62,983 bases of DNA from SZAS-103 sp038216155 (GTDB lineage: Bacteria; Pseudomonadota; Gammaproteobacteria; Xanthomonadales; Xanthomonadaceae): contig JBBQQH010000011.1 in the NCBI GenBank assembly GCA_038216155.1, positions 1 to 62,983 on the forward strand, in the 5' to 3' direction. Below the pieces are notes generated by a model. That model did no database searches, was not told the origin of the DNA, and saw only the letters and a program-made list of their open reading frames with translations. Below are positions 54,742 to 62,609 of this stretch, in pieces (position 1 is the first letter of the stretch; each line of letters starts with the position of its first letter). The position numbers and the translations under genes are program-made.

Positions 54742-55314
54742 TTACTTTCCATCCGGCAGCAGCACCGTGTCGATGCCCTGGATCATGCCGTTGCTGGCTT
54801 CAATATTTGCCCTCAGCACGTGGGCGCCGTCGAGCAACGGCTGCTTGTCTTCGATCGTGACCTGCAATGGGTCGCCGGCCAGCGTCGGCAGCATGCCCAG
54901 TTGCATCGCCTGGATCAGCGTGAGCTTGCGCGGCAGCAGGTGGTATCCCATGATCGACACCAGCTTCTCGTGGTTGTCAGGCTTGAGCCAGTCGTCCAGC
55001 GTGCCCTCCGGCAGTTTGGCGAATGCCGACTCGGTCGGCGCAAGCACGCTGAGGCCGGTCGTGCCATCGAGCCGATCGGTGAGACCCGCGGCGACCAGCA
55101 ACTGATAAAACGTCTTGAAGTCGGGATCGACTGCAAGGATGGTTGCCAACGGCTTCTGGTTGAGATGTTTCTGGTTGCTGATCTTGCCCGCGGCTGCCTT
55201 GTGAGCAGATGCCGTGTTCGCCGCCACAGTTGCGATCGGCGTCGCCAGCAAGGCGATCACGCACAACGCCGCGCGCAAATCATGCATGACGCGCCGCATG
55301 CCCATGCCGATCAC
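54742..55314 (-). CDS. Secreted fasciclin domain protein
   Basis: 190 residues with a signal peptide (LRAALCVIALLATPIATVAA) and one FAS1 domain: FKTFYQLLVAAGLTDRL, GLSVLAPTESAFAKLPEGTL, LVSIMGYHLLPRKL and ASNGMIQGIDTVLLP. FAS1 proteins serve in adhesion or cell-surface binding. GTG 55314 overlaps the TlpA-like stop (GTGA), so translation is coupled; ATG 55305 is an alternative. Confidence 0.88.
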   Translation of the reverse strand: MIGMGMRRVMHDLRAALCVIALLATPIATVAANTASAHKAAAGKISNQKHLNQKPLATILAVDPDFKTFYQLLVAAGLTDRLDGTTGLSVLAPTESAFAKLPEGTLDDWLKPDNHEKLVSIMGYHLLPRKLTLIQAMQLGMLPTLAGDPLQVTIEDKQPLLDGAHVLRANIEASNGMIQGIDTVLLPDGK

Positions 55315-55856
55315 GCGCCCGGTCCGACGGCAGCCGGCGCCACTTGCGCATGCGTGGCTTCGGCGCGCAGCAAGCCGTTGATCTCGTCCACCAGGCTTGG
55401 CAGTTCTTCTTCGCCGTAGCCCACGTGCACGTTCACCACAACACCCTTCGGATCGATCAGGAACAGATGCGGTAATCCACTGACGCCATAGGAATCACTG
55501 ATGCTGTGCGTGGCGTCGCTGGTGAGGGTCAGTCCGGATGCCTTGACCTTGTGCGCCAGCTTCAGGAAGTCGTAGCGGCGCTCGCCGGAATTGACCGCGA
55601 TCACCCGCAGTCGCTGCGGCCCGGCCAGCTTCTGGATGCTCTCCAGCACCGGCAATTCCTTCATGCAGTAGCGGCACCACGACGCCCAGAAGGTGACGAT
55701 CACTACCTGGCCAGCTTGCGCAGAGAGTTGCACGGGCTTGCCTTCGACATCCAGGCCGAGTTGATCCGGCGGCTTGGCGCCGGCCTCGACTTTCGCCGCA
55801 AAAGCCGCAGGCAACGACAGCAGGCTCAGAACAATTGCAAGCAGCACAACGCGCAT
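55311..55856 (-). CDS. TlpA-like periplasmic thioredoxin-fold protein
   Basis: 181 residues: signal peptide MRVVLLAIVLSLLSLPAAFA, then a thioredoxin domain with redox motif FWASWCRYCMKELPVL (CxxC) and the cis-Pro loop VSGLPHLFLIDPKG. Such proteins reduce or maintain disulfides in the periplasm. ATG 55856 has GGAGG just upstream. The two-gene unit with the fasciclin protein overlaps by 4 nt. The long open frame to 56120 is not coding. Confidence 0.9.
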   Translation of the reverse strand: MRVVLLAIVLSLLSLPAAFAAKVEAGAKPPDQLGLDVEGKPVQLSAQAGQVVIVTFWASWCRYCMKELPVLESIQKLAGPQRLRVIAVNSGERRYDFLKLAHKVKASGLTLTSDATHSISDSYGVSGLPHLFLIDPKGVVVNVHVGYGEEELPSLVDEINGLLRAEATHAQVAPAAVGPGA

Positions 55857-56142
55857 GGCGCCTCCAGACAGGTATTCATAGGCTTTGACCGCAGGTGTAT
55901 GACGACCGCCTACTCCCGGCCTGAATCCCCCGGACGGGTAGAGCGGCGTTTGGATTCCACAGTCCAGTCGCAAGCTTAGCCCAACTCCAGCTTTCAGCAT
56001 CGTGTGTCCGTTGGCATGGAGCCCGAAGGCTCGCAAGCCTGTGTAACCCATTCGCCGCTGCCGACGAATGGATGGACATGCTGGGCAAGTCAAGCACCTG
56101 CGCTGGGCTAGACTGGTCAATCCTCGTTTCGGAGTTCGCCCG

Positions 56143-56649
56143 ATGACTACCGCCTACGATTTTTCCGCGCAGACGCTCGACGGCGACCAGCAGTCGCTGG
56201 ATAAATACCGCGGCAAGCCGCTGTTGATCGTCAACGTCGCCTCCAAGTGCGGATTCACGCCGCAATACACCGGCCTTGAGGCCCTGTATCGCAAGCACAA
56301 GGATGAAGGTCTGCAAGTGCTCGGATTCCCTTGTGACCAGTTCGGCCACCAGGAGCCGGGCAATGCCGAGGAGATCCGGAATTTTTGCGCACTCACCTAT
56401 GAAGTGACGTTTCCAATGTTTGCCAAGGTCGATGTCAACGGCGACGGCGCGCACCCGCTTTGGCAATGGCTGAAGGAGGAGAAGGGCGGCTTTCTCGGCA
56501 TCGATGCCATCAAGTGGAATTTCACCAAGTTTCTGATCGGCCGCGACGGACACGTGGTCAAGCGTTACGCCTCGATCGACACGCCGGAGAAGATCGAACG
56601 CGATCTGGCCGCCGTCCTCGGTCGCGCCGACCAAGACACGGCAGGCTGA
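56143..56649 (+). CDS. Glutathione peroxidase (BtuE/Gpx family)
   Basis: 168 residues. Reduces hydrogen peroxide and organic hydroperoxides, often with thioredoxin as donor. The peroxidatic Cys is in ASKCGFTPQY, with the family partners Gln in FPCDQFGHQEPG and Trp-Asn in KWNFTKFLI. A second Cys for disulfide formation may be the one in PCDQF. The next gene starts 4 nt later, so co-translation is likely. Confidence 0.93.
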   Translation: MTTAYDFSAQTLDGDQQSLDKYRGKPLLIVNVASKCGFTPQYTGLEALYRKHKDEGLQVLGFPCDQFGHQEPGNAEEIRNFCALTYEVTFPMFAKVDVNGDGAHPLWQWLKEEKGGFLGIDAIKWNFTKFLIGRDGHVVKRYASIDTPEKIERDLAAVLGRADQDTAG

Positions 56650-56653
56650 TGCG

Positions 56654-57265
56654 ATGATCCGGCTCGCGCACGCCATGCTGGTGATTGTGGATATCAGCGG
56701 TTACACCGATTTCATCGTCAATCGCACGATCAGCCTTCTGCATGCGGAACAGATCGTCAGCGAATTGCTGGATGCGGTCGCTGAAAATAGTCGGCATCCA
56801 CTGACGTTGAACAAATTCGAGGGCGATGCCGCGTTGCTGTATGCCGAGTCGGGCGCGAATCGGGTCGAGGCCGCGACTGATGTGATCGCGCAGCTCGGTT
56901 CAATCTTTGATGCATTCGACGATGCTCGGCAGCGCATCACGACCGAGCGCGTGGGTTGCGGTTGTGAGGCGTGCAGCAATGTCGCCGGCCTGCAACTGAA
57001 GGCGTTCGCGCATTGCGGCGAGATCGCCATCAAGCAACTGCGACAGTTCGAGGAACTCGCCGGCGAGGCTGTGATCGTGCTGCACCGTCTGCTTAAGAAC
57101 GAGGTCGTTGGCCGCGAATACGTGCTGCTGACCGAGGCGGTTTGTACGTTGTGGCCGGGCTCGGCGGGAATCGGCGAAGCGGCGATCGCGTCCTGCGATG
57201 GTGTCGGTGAGATCCCGATCCGCGTCCTGCAACCGTCTGCATTGCCGCGTCTGGCCGCTGGCTAA
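56654..57265 (+). CDS. DUF2652 protein with class III nucleotidyl cyclase-like fold
   Basis: 203 residues. VIVDISGYTDFIV near the N-terminus and LNKFEGDAALLY match the two metal-binding Asp motifs of class III adenylate/guanylate cyclases. ELAGEAVIVLHRLLKNEV resembles the cyclase dimer-interface block. A CGCEAC cluster in the middle (about residue 98) is unusual. If active it would make a cyclic nucleotide; activity is not established for this family. It follows the peroxidase gene by 4 nt. Confidence 0.75.
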   Translation: MIRLAHAMLVIVDISGYTDFIVNRTISLLHAEQIVSELLDAVAENSRHPLTLNKFEGDAALLYAESGANRVEAATDVIAQLGSIFDAFDDARQRITTERVGCGCEACSNVAGLQLKAFAHCGEIAIKQLRQFEELAGEAVIVLHRLLKNEVVGREYVLLTEAVCTLWPGSAGIGEAAIASCDGVGEIPIRVLQPSALPRLAAG

Positions 57266-57352
57266 CCGGCGACCGTTCAACTCCAAAATTCGCGCGGATC
57301 AGGCATCGATTCGCGCGCAATTCACCCATCATCCGATCGCGAGAGAAAACTC

Positions 57353-58165
57353 ATGTCGAAATTCACCATTGCCATGCTGGCCGGGGCCACATCGATGATG
57401 CTCGCCTCCTGCGCAAATGCCGACGTACCTTCTTCGCATCCGACAGCGGCCAGTTGCAAGATCGCCAGCGGTCCGCAGCGCGGCGCGTTGCTGGAGTTGT
57501 ACACATCCGAGGGTTGCAGCAGTTGCCCGCCAGCCGATCGCTGGTTCGGCCAGCAGTCGGCCGGGATTGACCCGCAAAAACTGAGCTTGCTCGCATTCCA
57601 CGTCGATTACTGGGATTCGCTGGGGTGGCATGATCGTTTCGACAGCTCGGCCAACACCGAACGCCAATCCACTCGCGTTGCGCAGGCCGGCAGTCGCAGC
57701 GTGTACACACCGCAGGTGATGTTGGGCACGCACACTGGAGTGGTGTGGCATCAGGACGCTCAGGTGACGAATACAATCCGACAGATTAACGCGCAGGCCA
57801 GTCCGCTGGCGCTCGGTCTGGACGCGCATCGCGACGCGAACAATTGGCAGGTTGATCTGACATCGCTGCCACAGGCCGGCAAGTCGCTGCCGCCCGCTCA
57901 GGTTTGGCTGGCCCTCTACGAAAACGGCCTGTCCAGCAACGTGCGCGCCGGAGAGAACAGCGGCGTGACCTTGCATCACGATCGCGTGGTGCGCGCTTTG
58001 TATGGTCCGTGGCCACTGGCCACGACGGCGTGGACTAAATCGGTCGACGTCAAACCGCCAACCGGCTCCGTTGCCGCTCAGCTCGGTCTGACCGCATTCG
58101 TGCAGACGAAATCCGATGGCGATACGTTGCAGGCATTGAGCTTGCCGTTGGCTAGCTGCAGGTGA
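57353..58165 (+). CDS. DUF1223 secreted protein (putative lipoprotein)
   Basis: 270 residues. N-terminal export signal with a possible lipobox (MMLASC). The thioredoxin-like family core has LLELYTSEGCSSCPPADRWF (CxxC), LAFHVDYWDSLGWHDRF and YTPQVMLGT. Role unknown, but the CxxC and fold suggest a redox function. Conserved in proteobacteria. Confidence 0.87.
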   Translation: MSKFTIAMLAGATSMMLASCANADVPSSHPTAASCKIASGPQRGALLELYTSEGCSSCPPADRWFGQQSAGIDPQKLSLLAFHVDYWDSLGWHDRFDSSANTERQSTRVAQAGSRSVYTPQVMLGTHTGVVWHQDAQVTNTIRQINAQASPLALGLDAHRDANNWQVDLTSLPQAGKSLPPAQVWLALYENGLSSNVRAGENSGVTLHHDRVVRALYGPWPLATTAWTKSVDVKPPTGSVAAQLGLTAFVQTKSDGDTLQALSLPLASCR

Positions 58166-58423
58166 GTTGCGCGGGACTTTGGGCGCTGGGGACTTGAGGT
58201 TGGTTGGAGTACAAGGCGATTGGCCAAGTAACATGAGACTCGTATTAGCGGAGCGAGCAGGTCGGACGTTGCGAAACGGACGCATTTTCAAGCTGCCTTG
58301 AAATGCATTGAAATAACCCGTATCTGCTTTTTGGTCGAATCCTCCGCAACAACCACGAGCGCCAGCGGCATTCGTGGTCCGATGCCAGCCAAGTCTCACT
58401 CAGTTCCCAATCCCGAGGTTCCA

Positions 58424-58915
58424 ATGCAGATTGCCGAAAACACCGTGCCGAGCTTCCGTTACACCTTGACCAATGCCGCCGGCGAAGTGCTCGACGCCTC
58501 GCCGCCCGGGCAATCAATGCCTTACCTCCACGGCGCCGGCAACATCGTGCCGGGGCTGGAGCAGGCGATGGAAGGTCGCAGCCCGGGGGAGAAGTTCGAA
58601 GTCGCGGTGCTTCCGGAAGAAGGCTATGGTCCTCACGATCCCGAGCTGGTGCAGATGGTGCCGCGTCAGTCGTTCCAGGGCGTCGACAATCTCGCAGTCG
58701 GCATGCAATTTCAGGCCGGCGCTGCGTCAGGCGACGGCAATGGCATGGTGGTGCGGGTCACCGCGCTGGATGGCGAGAACATTACCGTCGATGGCAACCA
58801 TCCGCTCGCCGGCCAGACTCTGCATTTCGCGATCGAAGTCGAGGATGTGCGCGCCGCGACCGACGAAGAAATCCAGCACGGACACGTACATGGAGCGGGT
58901 GGGCATCAGCACTGA
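58424..58915 (+). CDS. slyD: SlyD-like FKBP peptidyl-prolyl isomerase
   Basis: 163 residues: FKBP domain with inserted IF (chaperone) domain, and a His-rich tail (GHVHGAGGHQH) that may bind nickel. LDASPPGQSMPYLHGAGNIV, PGLEQAMEGRSPGEKFEVAV and PEEGYGPHDPELVQMVP are family blocks; NHPLAGQTLHFAIEVEDVR ends the FKBP part. It catalyses Xaa-Pro isomerisation and aids folding. ATG 58424 has GAGG six nt upstream. Confidence 0.9.
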   Translation: MQIAENTVPSFRYTLTNAAGEVLDASPPGQSMPYLHGAGNIVPGLEQAMEGRSPGEKFEVAVLPEEGYGPHDPELVQMVPRQSFQGVDNLAVGMQFQAGAASGDGNGMVVRVTALDGENITVDGNHPLAGQTLHFAIEVEDVRAATDEEIQHGHVHGAGGHQH

Positions 58916-58964
58916 GAACGGCGTTGTTCAAACTGCTTAGCCACAATCCGCGAGGTTCAATGCA

Positions 58965-59609
58965 ATGCCGACACCCAACTATGTCCTCTACTACGCTCCC
59001 GGCACCGCCGCCACTATCGTGCACTGGATGCTGATCGAGCTCGGCGTCGATCACACATTGCGCGAGGTCGACCTGGCCGGAGGCGAACACAAGCGCGCGG
59101 GATATCTGCAGCTCAATCCTGCCGGCGTGGTGCCAACCTTGATGATCGATGACGAGCCAGTGTTCGAGGCGGCGGCGTTGATGCTGCAACTGGCTGATCT
59201 GCATCCGGCAGCTGGTCTTGCGCCAGCGCCTGGAACTTCGCAACGAGCGCGTTACTACCAGTGGACGTTGCACCTGGCCAACAGCCTGCAACCGGCGTTC
59301 CGGTCGTGGTTTTACCCGGCTGAAGCTGCAGGCGAGAGCCATCAGGATGACGCCAAGGCCGCGGCGCAGCTGCGCATCGAAGCGGTTTGGGATCGGCTCG
59401 ATGCCGAACTCGCGCGGAGCGGCCCGTATCTGTTGGGCGAACATCTCTCGATGCTCGATTTCTATCTGACCATCCTCATGCGCTGGTCGCGCAACATGCC
59501 ACGTCCGGCCACCGACTGGCCGCATCTGCGCGCCTTGGCCGAACGCATGAAGGCGCGTCCGTCATTCAAAACGCTGTACGAGCGCGAAGGCCTCACCGAC
59601 TGGACCTGA
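58965..59609 (+). CDS. Glutathione S-transferase family protein
   Basis: 214 residues: thioredoxin-like domain with YVLYYAPGTAATIVHWMLIE, LQLNPAGVVPTLMIDD and VFEAAALMLQLADLHP, then a helical domain with LLGEHLSMLDFYLTILMRW. The active-site Ser/Cys of many classes is replaced by Gly/Thr. It belongs to a subgroup different from the GST gene at 34114. Confidence 0.87.
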   Translation: MPTPNYVLYYAPGTAATIVHWMLIELGVDHTLREVDLAGGEHKRAGYLQLNPAGVVPTLMIDDEPVFEAAALMLQLADLHPAAGLAPAPGTSQRARYYQWTLHLANSLQPAFRSWFYPAEAAGESHQDDAKAAAQLRIEAVWDRLDAELARSGPYLLGEHLSMLDFYLTILMRWSRNMPRPATDWPHLRALAERMKARPSFKTLYEREGLTDWT

Positions 59610-59631
59610 CCATCGGCACTGAGCCAAGTCG

Positions 59632-60120
59632 CTAAGGCACCAACAACGCGAAGGCGAACACGCCCAGCATCACGCACGCTAGCACCAGTTTCGCCAGCGC
59701 ACCGACGGCCATCCCGAGCCAGGTGCTAATCCCAACTTTCGAGGCTTTGGCAAGATTGCGGCTGTGCAGCCACTCGCCAATCAGTGCGCCGGCAAACGGT
59801 CCGATCAGCAGGCCTGGAATGCTGAAGAACAAGCCAACGAATGTTCCGATCGCCGCGCCGATCAGCGCGAGCTTGCTCGCGCCGACGCGTTTGGCGCCGA
59901 GCAGTCCGGCGATGAAGTCGATTGCCAGCGCGGCGACCGTCAACAGTGCGAGCACGCCGACGGTGAATCCGCTGATCGCTGCAAAGCCACCAGCCCACGC
60001 CGCAAGCAGCATGCCCGCAAACATCAGCGGCACTCCGGGCAGGGCGGGCAGCACGATGCCGACGAGCCCGACAATGATCAGCAAAGCGGAAAGGACATAC
60101 CAGAGCACGCTGTAATCCAT
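59632..60120 (-). CDS. DUF456 membrane protein
   Basis: 162 residues with about five membrane helices and glycine-zipper-like turns: VLSALLIIVGLVGIVLPALPG, VPLMFAGMLLAAW, IDFIAGLLGAKRVGASKLAL and SIPGLLIGPFAGALIGEW. This matches DUF456. Function unknown. It is convergent with the GST gene. Confidence 0.88.
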   Translation of the reverse strand: MDYSVLWYVLSALLIIVGLVGIVLPALPGVPLMFAGMLLAAWAGGFAAISGFTVGVLALLTVAALAIDFIAGLLGAKRVGASKLALIGAAIGTFVGLFFSIPGLLIGPFAGALIGEWLHSRNLAKASKVGISTWLGMAVGALAKLVLACVMLGVFAFALLVP

Positions 60121-60433
60121 ACAAGCTTCCCTCGAATTGGATTCCGCACCCGGGCCAGTGTTGCGCCATGTACCCGAGTCGGATGTTGCGCCGCAGCAAG
60201 TGCCACCGCGATTCGCACGCCGAAAAAATGTTCAAAAAAGCTTGACAAAACTGTCGCATCGCGGCGCGACTGTGTTCTACACTCAACGCGCTGGTTTGCA
60301 GGCCACCGTCATCGTGGCCCGATGTCACCGATCTTCGATCTGCTGCATCGTTCCTGTTGCACTGCTTGCACGTCCAGTACCACCGGTCGTCTGTATGAGG
60401 CCAATCAACACCCTAGTACGCAGGAGACTCTGT
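60121..60433. other. Intergenic: leader of the second cold-shock gene
   Basis: 313 bp without a gene, upstream of both the DUF456 gene and the second cold-shock gene. A perfect TTGACA (60242-60247) lies about 190 nt upstream of the csp start, but no good -10 follows at 16-18 nt. TACACT at about 60278 is further away. A long 5' leader is likely. Confidence 0.5.
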
Positions 60434-60646
60434 ATGTCGGATGATCGTCAGCTCGGTACCGTCAAATGGTTCAACGACGCCAAGGGCTTTGGCTTCATCG
60501 CCCGCGAGAATGGTGAGGATGTGTTCGTGCACTTCCGCGCCATTCAGGGCGATGGTTTCAAGAGCCTGAAGGAAGGTCAGAAGGTCAGCTTCAAGGTCGT
60601 GCAGGGCCAGAAAGGCCTGCAGGCGGAAGAAGTCCAACCCATGTAA
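60434..60646 (+). CDS. Cold-shock protein (CspA family), second copy
   Basis: 70 residues, nearly the same as the product of 54460 through TVKWFNDAKGFGFI and the run FVHFRAIQG, with changes mainly in the last third (VVQGQKGLQAEEVQ). RNP1 KGFGFI and RNP2 VFVHF are intact. ATG 60434 has AGGAG seven nt upstream. It ends in its own strong terminator. Confidence 0.95.
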   Translation: MSDDRQLGTVKWFNDAKGFGFIARENGEDVFVHFRAIQGDGFKSLKEGQKVSFKVVQGQKGLQAEEVQPM

Positions 60647-60674
60647 CGGCCCGGCCTACCGGGACTCGCAAATG

Positions 60675-60704
60675 AAAGCCCCGGAATTCCGGGGCTTTTT
60701 TTAT
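60675..60704 (+). terminator. Intrinsic terminator of the second cold-shock gene
   Basis: Stem AAAGCCCCGG (60675-60684), loop AATT, CCGGGGCTTT (60689-60698), followed by a T-run to about 60702. The core stem GCCCCGG/CCGGGGC is the same as in the first csp terminator, so gene and terminator probably duplicated together. Confidence 0.93.
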
Positions 60705-60768
60705 GCGTGGAGGTCATTCAACGCGATTTCGCTCTGTCAGATCTTGCTCAACGTATCGCAGCTGCAAA

Positions 60769-61215
60769 TCAGCGCAGGTGCGCCCGGTTGTTGTCGACCT
60801 CGACGTAGGAGCCTTCGCGAATCCCTTTGAGATCGCGCTGGTTGACAATCAAACGGCGACCATCGTCCATGCGAATGCGCAGGTCAAAACTGCCGGCCTC
60901 GTTGTTGTGCTTCTCGATCGCATTGCCCGCGATTGCCCCGCCAACTACGCCGGCTACGGTCGCGGCCTTGCGGCCATCGCCCTTGCCAACCTGATTGCCG
61001 AGCACGCCACCGACGATACCGCCGACAACCGCGCCGGTACCTGAGGTGTGGCTGTCGCCGTAGACCTGATCAATGCGCTCAACCACGCCGCAATTGGCGC
61101 AGCGTGCTGGGCGATTGTCGTAGTAGGCACCGCCGTTGTCGTGATAGCGCGGGCTGCTGGCGCAGGCGGCGAGGCCAAGGCTCAATGCAGCGGCAAATAA
61201 CAGTCGAAAATTCAT
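60769..61215 (-). CDS. Glycine-zipper 2TM lipoprotein
   Basis: 148 residues. Lipobox LAACA near residue 18. GTGAVVGGIVGGVLGNQVGKG and the following VAGVVGGAIAGNAIE are the glycine zipper (2TM, SlyB/Rickettsia 17-kDa antigen type). The tail DLRIRMDDGRRLIVNQRD is a typical outer-membrane lipoprotein end. Likely outer-membrane stress-related lipoprotein. Confidence 0.9.
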   Translation of the reverse strand: MNFRLLFAAALSLGLAACASSPRYHDNGGAYYDNRPARCANCGVVERIDQVYGDSHTSGTGAVVGGIVGGVLGNQVGKGDGRKAATVAGVVGGAIAGNAIEKHNNEAGSFDLRIRMDDGRRLIVNQRDLKGIREGSYVEVDNNRAHLR

Positions 61216-61305
61216 GGGCAGGTGCCTCTGGATGAAGTCAGTAGTGCCCCATCGTCGACGATCGTCACTGAATACCGCCCGACCGTCCCGACACGCTGCG
61301 CGCGA

Positions 61306-61704
61306 TCAATCCTTGAACTGCTGATGGCATCCCTTGCAGGATTTTCCAATCCGGGTCATCGCTGCACCCACTGCAGCGCAGTCGGTCGGCGGATTGGCCA
61401 GCACCGTGTCGATGCTTGCGCGCAAGGTGCTGGCGTTCTGATTGAAGCGCGGATCGGTGATGTCCTTGGCGAAGATAGGATCGATGTCGTTCGACAGCGC
61501 TCGCAGCGACTGGATGTGCGGCAACGTATCGGTGACCGCACAGTGGTTCTGATCGATCGCAGTGTGCAAGCCGTCCATGTGGAAATCCATCATGTGCATC
61601 ACGCTCTTGTCCAGGTGCGGGCCCTGATTGAGCGAATTCATGGCAAACGCGGTGCCGACGATGCCGATTACCAGTCCGATCACGATCATGATGGCGTAAC
61701 GCAT
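61306..61704 (-). CDS. Cytochrome c'-like haem protein
   Basis: 132 residues: an N-terminal membrane anchor or signal (IMIVIGLVIGIVGTAFA), a four-helix body and a C-terminal haem site C123-K-G-C126-H127 (SCKGCHQQFKD), the hallmark position for cytochrome c'/c556. MMDFHMDG and HMM residues near 37-44 could provide the other axial region. Probably a periplasmic electron carrier or gas-binding protein. Confidence 0.87.
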   Translation of the reverse strand: MRYAIMIVIGLVIGIVGTAFAMNSLNQGPHLDKSVMHMMDFHMDGLHTAIDQNHCAVTDTLPHIQSLRALSNDIDPIFAKDITDPRFNQNASTLRASIDTVLANPPTDCAAVGAAMTRIGKSCKGCHQQFKD

Positions 61705-61772
61705 GTGCTGTCCTTGTGGCTGGCTGTGGACGACCCGGTGTGGTCGTAATTTCGCTGCAACGGAACGATATC

Positions 61773-62609
61773 ATGCCGCATCCATCACGAGTTTCGGGCA
61801 TGCAACCTGCGATCGACCTGCTTTACCGCGACCGATTTTCCGGCATTGATCGCCTCTACGGTGCGGGCGCGGCGGTGCGGCTGGCCGCCAAGCGGGTGGC
61901 GATCGTCGGCCTGGGCGGTGTCGGGTCCTGGGCGTGCGAGGCGCTAGCGCGCAGCGGCGTGGGCCATGTGACATTGATCGATGCCGATGATGTGTGTGTG
62001 TCCAACGTCAACCGCCAGATGCAGGCTCTGGATGGCCAGTTTGGACGGGCAAAGATCGAGGTATTGGCCGAACGTGCGCGGGCGATCAATCCCGCCATCA
62101 CGATCGATCCGATCGCGCAGTTTCTCACCGCGACAAATATGGTCGATCTGCTAGATCGCGGCTTTGATCTGGTGCTGGATGCCTGCGACAGCTTTCGCAG
62201 CAAGGTCGAGATGATCGCCTGGTGCCGCCGTCGCAAGTTGCCGCTGGTCGTCGTCGGATCGGCAGGCGGGCGCACCGACGTGACCCAGGTGCGGGTCCGC
62301 GATCTGAGCCGCACCGAACACGACGCGCTGCTCGCGCTGGTTCGCAAGAAGCTGCGCGGCGAGTTCAATTTTCCGAAAAATCGCGAGCGCTACTTTGGCG
62401 TCCCGGCGGTGTATTCGCTCGAAAACGTGCGCTATCCGCAGGCCGACGGAAGCGTTTGCGGACTGCGCCCGCCACTGGGCGCCGTTGCTGCGCTCAAGCT
62501 CGATTGCGGCGCTGGACTGGGCGCGGCTACGCATGTGACCGGTACCTTTGCGTTTGCGGCGGTCGGGCGTGCGCTTGAGTTGTTGCTGAAACCCAAGCCG
62601 ATCAATTGA
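61773..62609 (+). CDS. tcdA: tRNA threonylcarbamoyladenosine dehydratase
   Basis: Converts t6A37 of tRNA to the cyclic ct6A using ATP. An E1-like ThiF-fold enzyme with the ATP site VAIVGLGGVGSWACEALARS, VTLIDADDVCVSNVNRQ and the family's FPKNRERYFGVPAVYSLE. Length 278 is near E. coli TcdA. ATG 61773 has GGAACG upstream; ATG 61800 (MQPAIDLLYRDRFSG) is an alternative. It overlaps the tatD end by 8 nt, convergent. Confidence 0.93.
   Translation: MPHPSRVSGMQPAIDLLYRDRFSGIDRLYGAGAAVRLAAKRVAIVGLGGVGSWACEALARSGVGHVTLIDADDVCVSNVNRQMQALDGQFGRAKIEVLAERARAINPAITIDPIAQFLTATNMVDLLDRGFDLVLDACDSFRSKVEMIAWCRRRKLPLVVVGSAGGRTDVTQVRVRDLSRTEHDALLALVRKKLRGEFNFPKNRERYFGVPAVYSLENVRYPQADGSVCGLRPPLGAVAALKLDCGAGLGAATHVTGTFAFAAVGRALELLLKPKPIN

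Noticed and set aside
55857..56120. Upstream extension of the TlpA-like frame
   Set aside because: The signal peptide at 55856 with GGAGG just upstream marks the real start; the upstream part has no protein character.
60242..60247. TTGACA as the -35 of the second cold-shock gene
   Set aside because: No acceptable -10 at 16-18 nt; kept only as a note in the intergenic entry.
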